From: Doris montereyensis
Lineage: Eukaryota; Mollusca; Gastropoda; Nudibranchia; Dorididae
Length of the DNA: 64,000 nt
Assembly: GCA_037039925.1 (NCBI GenBank)
Contig: JAXRKP010000593.1
Span: forward strand, 45,001 to 109,000
Direction: 5' to 3'
Part shown: one piece after another, positions 62,210 to 64,000 of the stretch
Layout of the letters: the number at the start of each line of letters is the position of its first letter
Numbering within the stretch: position 1 is the first letter of the stretch
The notes under the pieces: model-generated
Database searches by the model: none
What the model saw: only the letters and a program-made list of their open reading frames with translations
What the model was told of the DNA's origin: nothing
Program-made: the position numbers and the translations under genes

Positions 62210-63259
62210 ATTTTAAAGAAATAAGACACTAGCTTTAGCATTCAGAAGGAAGAGTGCTATGTAAGTATTCATATTAATCATACCAGTATTGCTTTATAAA
62301 TGAGTGAGGTTAACGAATAATTCGCTCCTGTGCCACTATAACTAAAACTAACATTTCACCGAAATTACTTTTCTTTTGGATGTGTGGCTGAGGATGGAAA
62401 GTATAATAAGTATAAAAATATTAATATCAATACTGATGATATGAATATCTGACATGTGCACAATTTGCTAAATTACAAATGGTTATGGTTATCCTCATGG
62501 TGCTTGGGCAGCACATAAGGCCGACACAGTGGATCGCCATTGAATTACAAATACTGGTAACAAAAGTAAGCTTTCAAAGCAGCAAGCTGTTCAATGTGTG
62601 CAGACTAAAGGGAATTGTTTCCTTTTAAACTTAAACAAGCCAGATTTCACAAATTAATTGTTCTGAACACATATTCACTACTAGATCTACAGTATATATT
62701 TATAAAGGATCAATTGTTTTTATATTCAAACTGCTGCCATCTATCAGACAAGGCAAAATGCAACCTTTTGTCTTTGTCCACACATTTGCTAAAAATCACT
62801 TTGAAAGAAATGCAGTTGGTAAAGAAAATCAACCAATGAAATGATAATTCAATTAAAAAGAAAGAAAAGGTAAAAAAATCTAGTAAAACAATTGAAACTC
62901 TCAAAAGTATATGTATTATGTTACACAGTGCGTGACATTGACAGTGCCTTCTAGTTATGTGCCCATTTTGTATGAAAATGAAGCCTACTTCATGAGGGAA
63001 AGTATGAATAAACTGTAGTTCTAAGTGCTCAGCCCTAGAGTAGTCAAATTTTGTATGATTGTCCATTCTTGAAACCATTTTACTCAGATTCAGACATAAA
63101 CAAAAGAAACCAAAATACTTGGCCTTGAATTAATTCTGCCTTATTTTTATCAACCCGCAACCAAATTATTACAAAATTCACTATCTTTACAATAATGCAG
63201 ACTGATCCTTGTTTCACTCGATTCAAATTTAAGCACTACAGGTCTCATTGGTCTAATTT
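62210..63259. other. Intergenic, no gene seen
   Basis: No coding region recognised. Confidence 0.45.
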
Positions 63260-63470
63260 AATTTGACCCACATCCACAACTAAGGTGATCTCGAGGGTTT
63301 TGGTAGAATTTTAAATTTTGCCCGGACTGCCATGTAAACAGCCAAGGAATCTTTAACGTGCACAGAATGTTGTGATCTGCACAAGAGGCCTCCTTTTAAT
63401 CATCCGTCTCCAATGGGACTAGGTTAAGAGGCCGACACCTTGGTTCTAGACTACTGAATCTCCCGGTCTC
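63260..63470 (-). mobile_element. tRNA-derived SINE, internally deleted, minus strand
   Basis: Same family as 61885: CCACATCCACAACTAAGGTG, CTGCCATGTAAACAGCCAAG, TGTTGTGATCTGCACA, CCGTCTCCAATGGGACTAGG. It then jumps to GAGGCCGACACC, losing the section around the B box. Confidence 0.85.
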
Positions 63471-63789
63471 ATTGGATAGCTACATTACTGGAACTCCACC
63501 CTCTTCAACTTCAACACCAACTACTGAGTGAATTGTGTTGTTTGTATGGAGCATGGAGCAGTTTGACTGGATTTTCTGTCTGTGATATTAGATTCATTTG
63601 ATTTACATGTATATTATCTACTACGGTCAATCTTTATAACAATATGCTGACTAATAGATCATTCAGCAACATAAATTTAAAAAAGATAAAATATGGATTT
63701 ATAGTCAGCGTCCCTGCACAATTGCAGACTCACCAGCTGTACATAAATTTCATTCAAAGTCCGCAACTCCCTGGGAAGCATACAGTACA

Positions 63790-63995
63790 GTAGCCTGTTA
63801 CGCGCCTCATACTAATGCTCTGACAAGATCATTCTCTATCTTTGGCTGGGTACTCATTCACACCTGAGTCAAGTGAGGAAAGTACTGTGAAGCACCTTTC
63901 CTAAAACAATGTTGTGAAAAAACATCTAGGCCCGCCATGAGGTTTGAACCAGTGTGGTCGTGATTAAAATCCACAACATTACGGTCTGGCTACAA
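63790..63995 (-). mobile_element. Second-type tRNA-derived SINE, minus strand, cut by window edge
   Basis: The reverse complement has GCCAGACCGTAATGTTGTGG, CACACTGGTTCAAACCTCAT (B box), then the core GGAAAGGTGCTTCACAGTAC ... CTCACTTGACTCAGGTGTGA ATGAGTACCCAGCC. The core matches that of the SINE at 41930. Confidence 0.7.
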
Positions 63996-64000
63996 TGCTT

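Overview
The window is animal nuclear DNA: AT-rich, intron-bearing genes, tRNA-derived SINEs, Tc1/pogo-type DNA transposons, a non-LTR retrotransposon family, a Penelope-like element, and very many trinucleotide and minisatellite arrays. The gene and repeat content suggests an invertebrate, perhaps a mollusc (NR1J-type receptor, abundant AGATCT hexamers, SINE types). The phylum call is an inference and is weak.

Two genes can be rebuilt exon by exon. On the minus strand (30422 down to 14892) five coding exons give a 444-residue nuclear receptor of the HR96/DAF-12/VDR-like group (NR1J-type). It has a tiny 8-codon first exon, two zinc-finger exons, a long hinge plus ligand-domain exon, and a last exon ending in an AF-2 helix. 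On the plus strand (41081 to 51238) eleven coding exons give the actin-related protein ARP1 (centractin, dynactin filament subunit), 376 residues once two single-base deletions in exons 9 and 11 are allowed for. The two genes are transcribed divergently and are separated by about 10.7 kb of repeats. Nothing suggests that they act together.

Layout: 1-14.9 kb is intergenic with an (AGT)n array, a dead Penelope-like element, a 77-bp minisatellite, a dead mariner, a pogo-like MITE, a Tc1 element with both terminal repeats, and an X-box-bearing repeat. 14.9-30.4 kb is the receptor gene; its introns hold two tail-to-tail LINE copies and two non-autonomous TA-type transposons. 30.4-41 kb is a repeat cluster: (CT)n, (ACT)n/(AGT)n arrays, a TA-type MITE, a LINE copy, two SINEs in opposite orientation, a hammerhead-ribozyme-like retroelement unit, and a long (ACT)n(AGT)n palindrome. 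41-51.2 kb is ARP1. 51.2-64 kb is intergenic, with a 37-bp minisatellite and several SINEs.

The most unusual area is 33.2-40.8 kb, where ACT/AGT arrays repeatedly adjoin retroelements. It includes a ~305-bp unit bounded by 29-bp direct repeats and carrying a degenerate hammerhead core.
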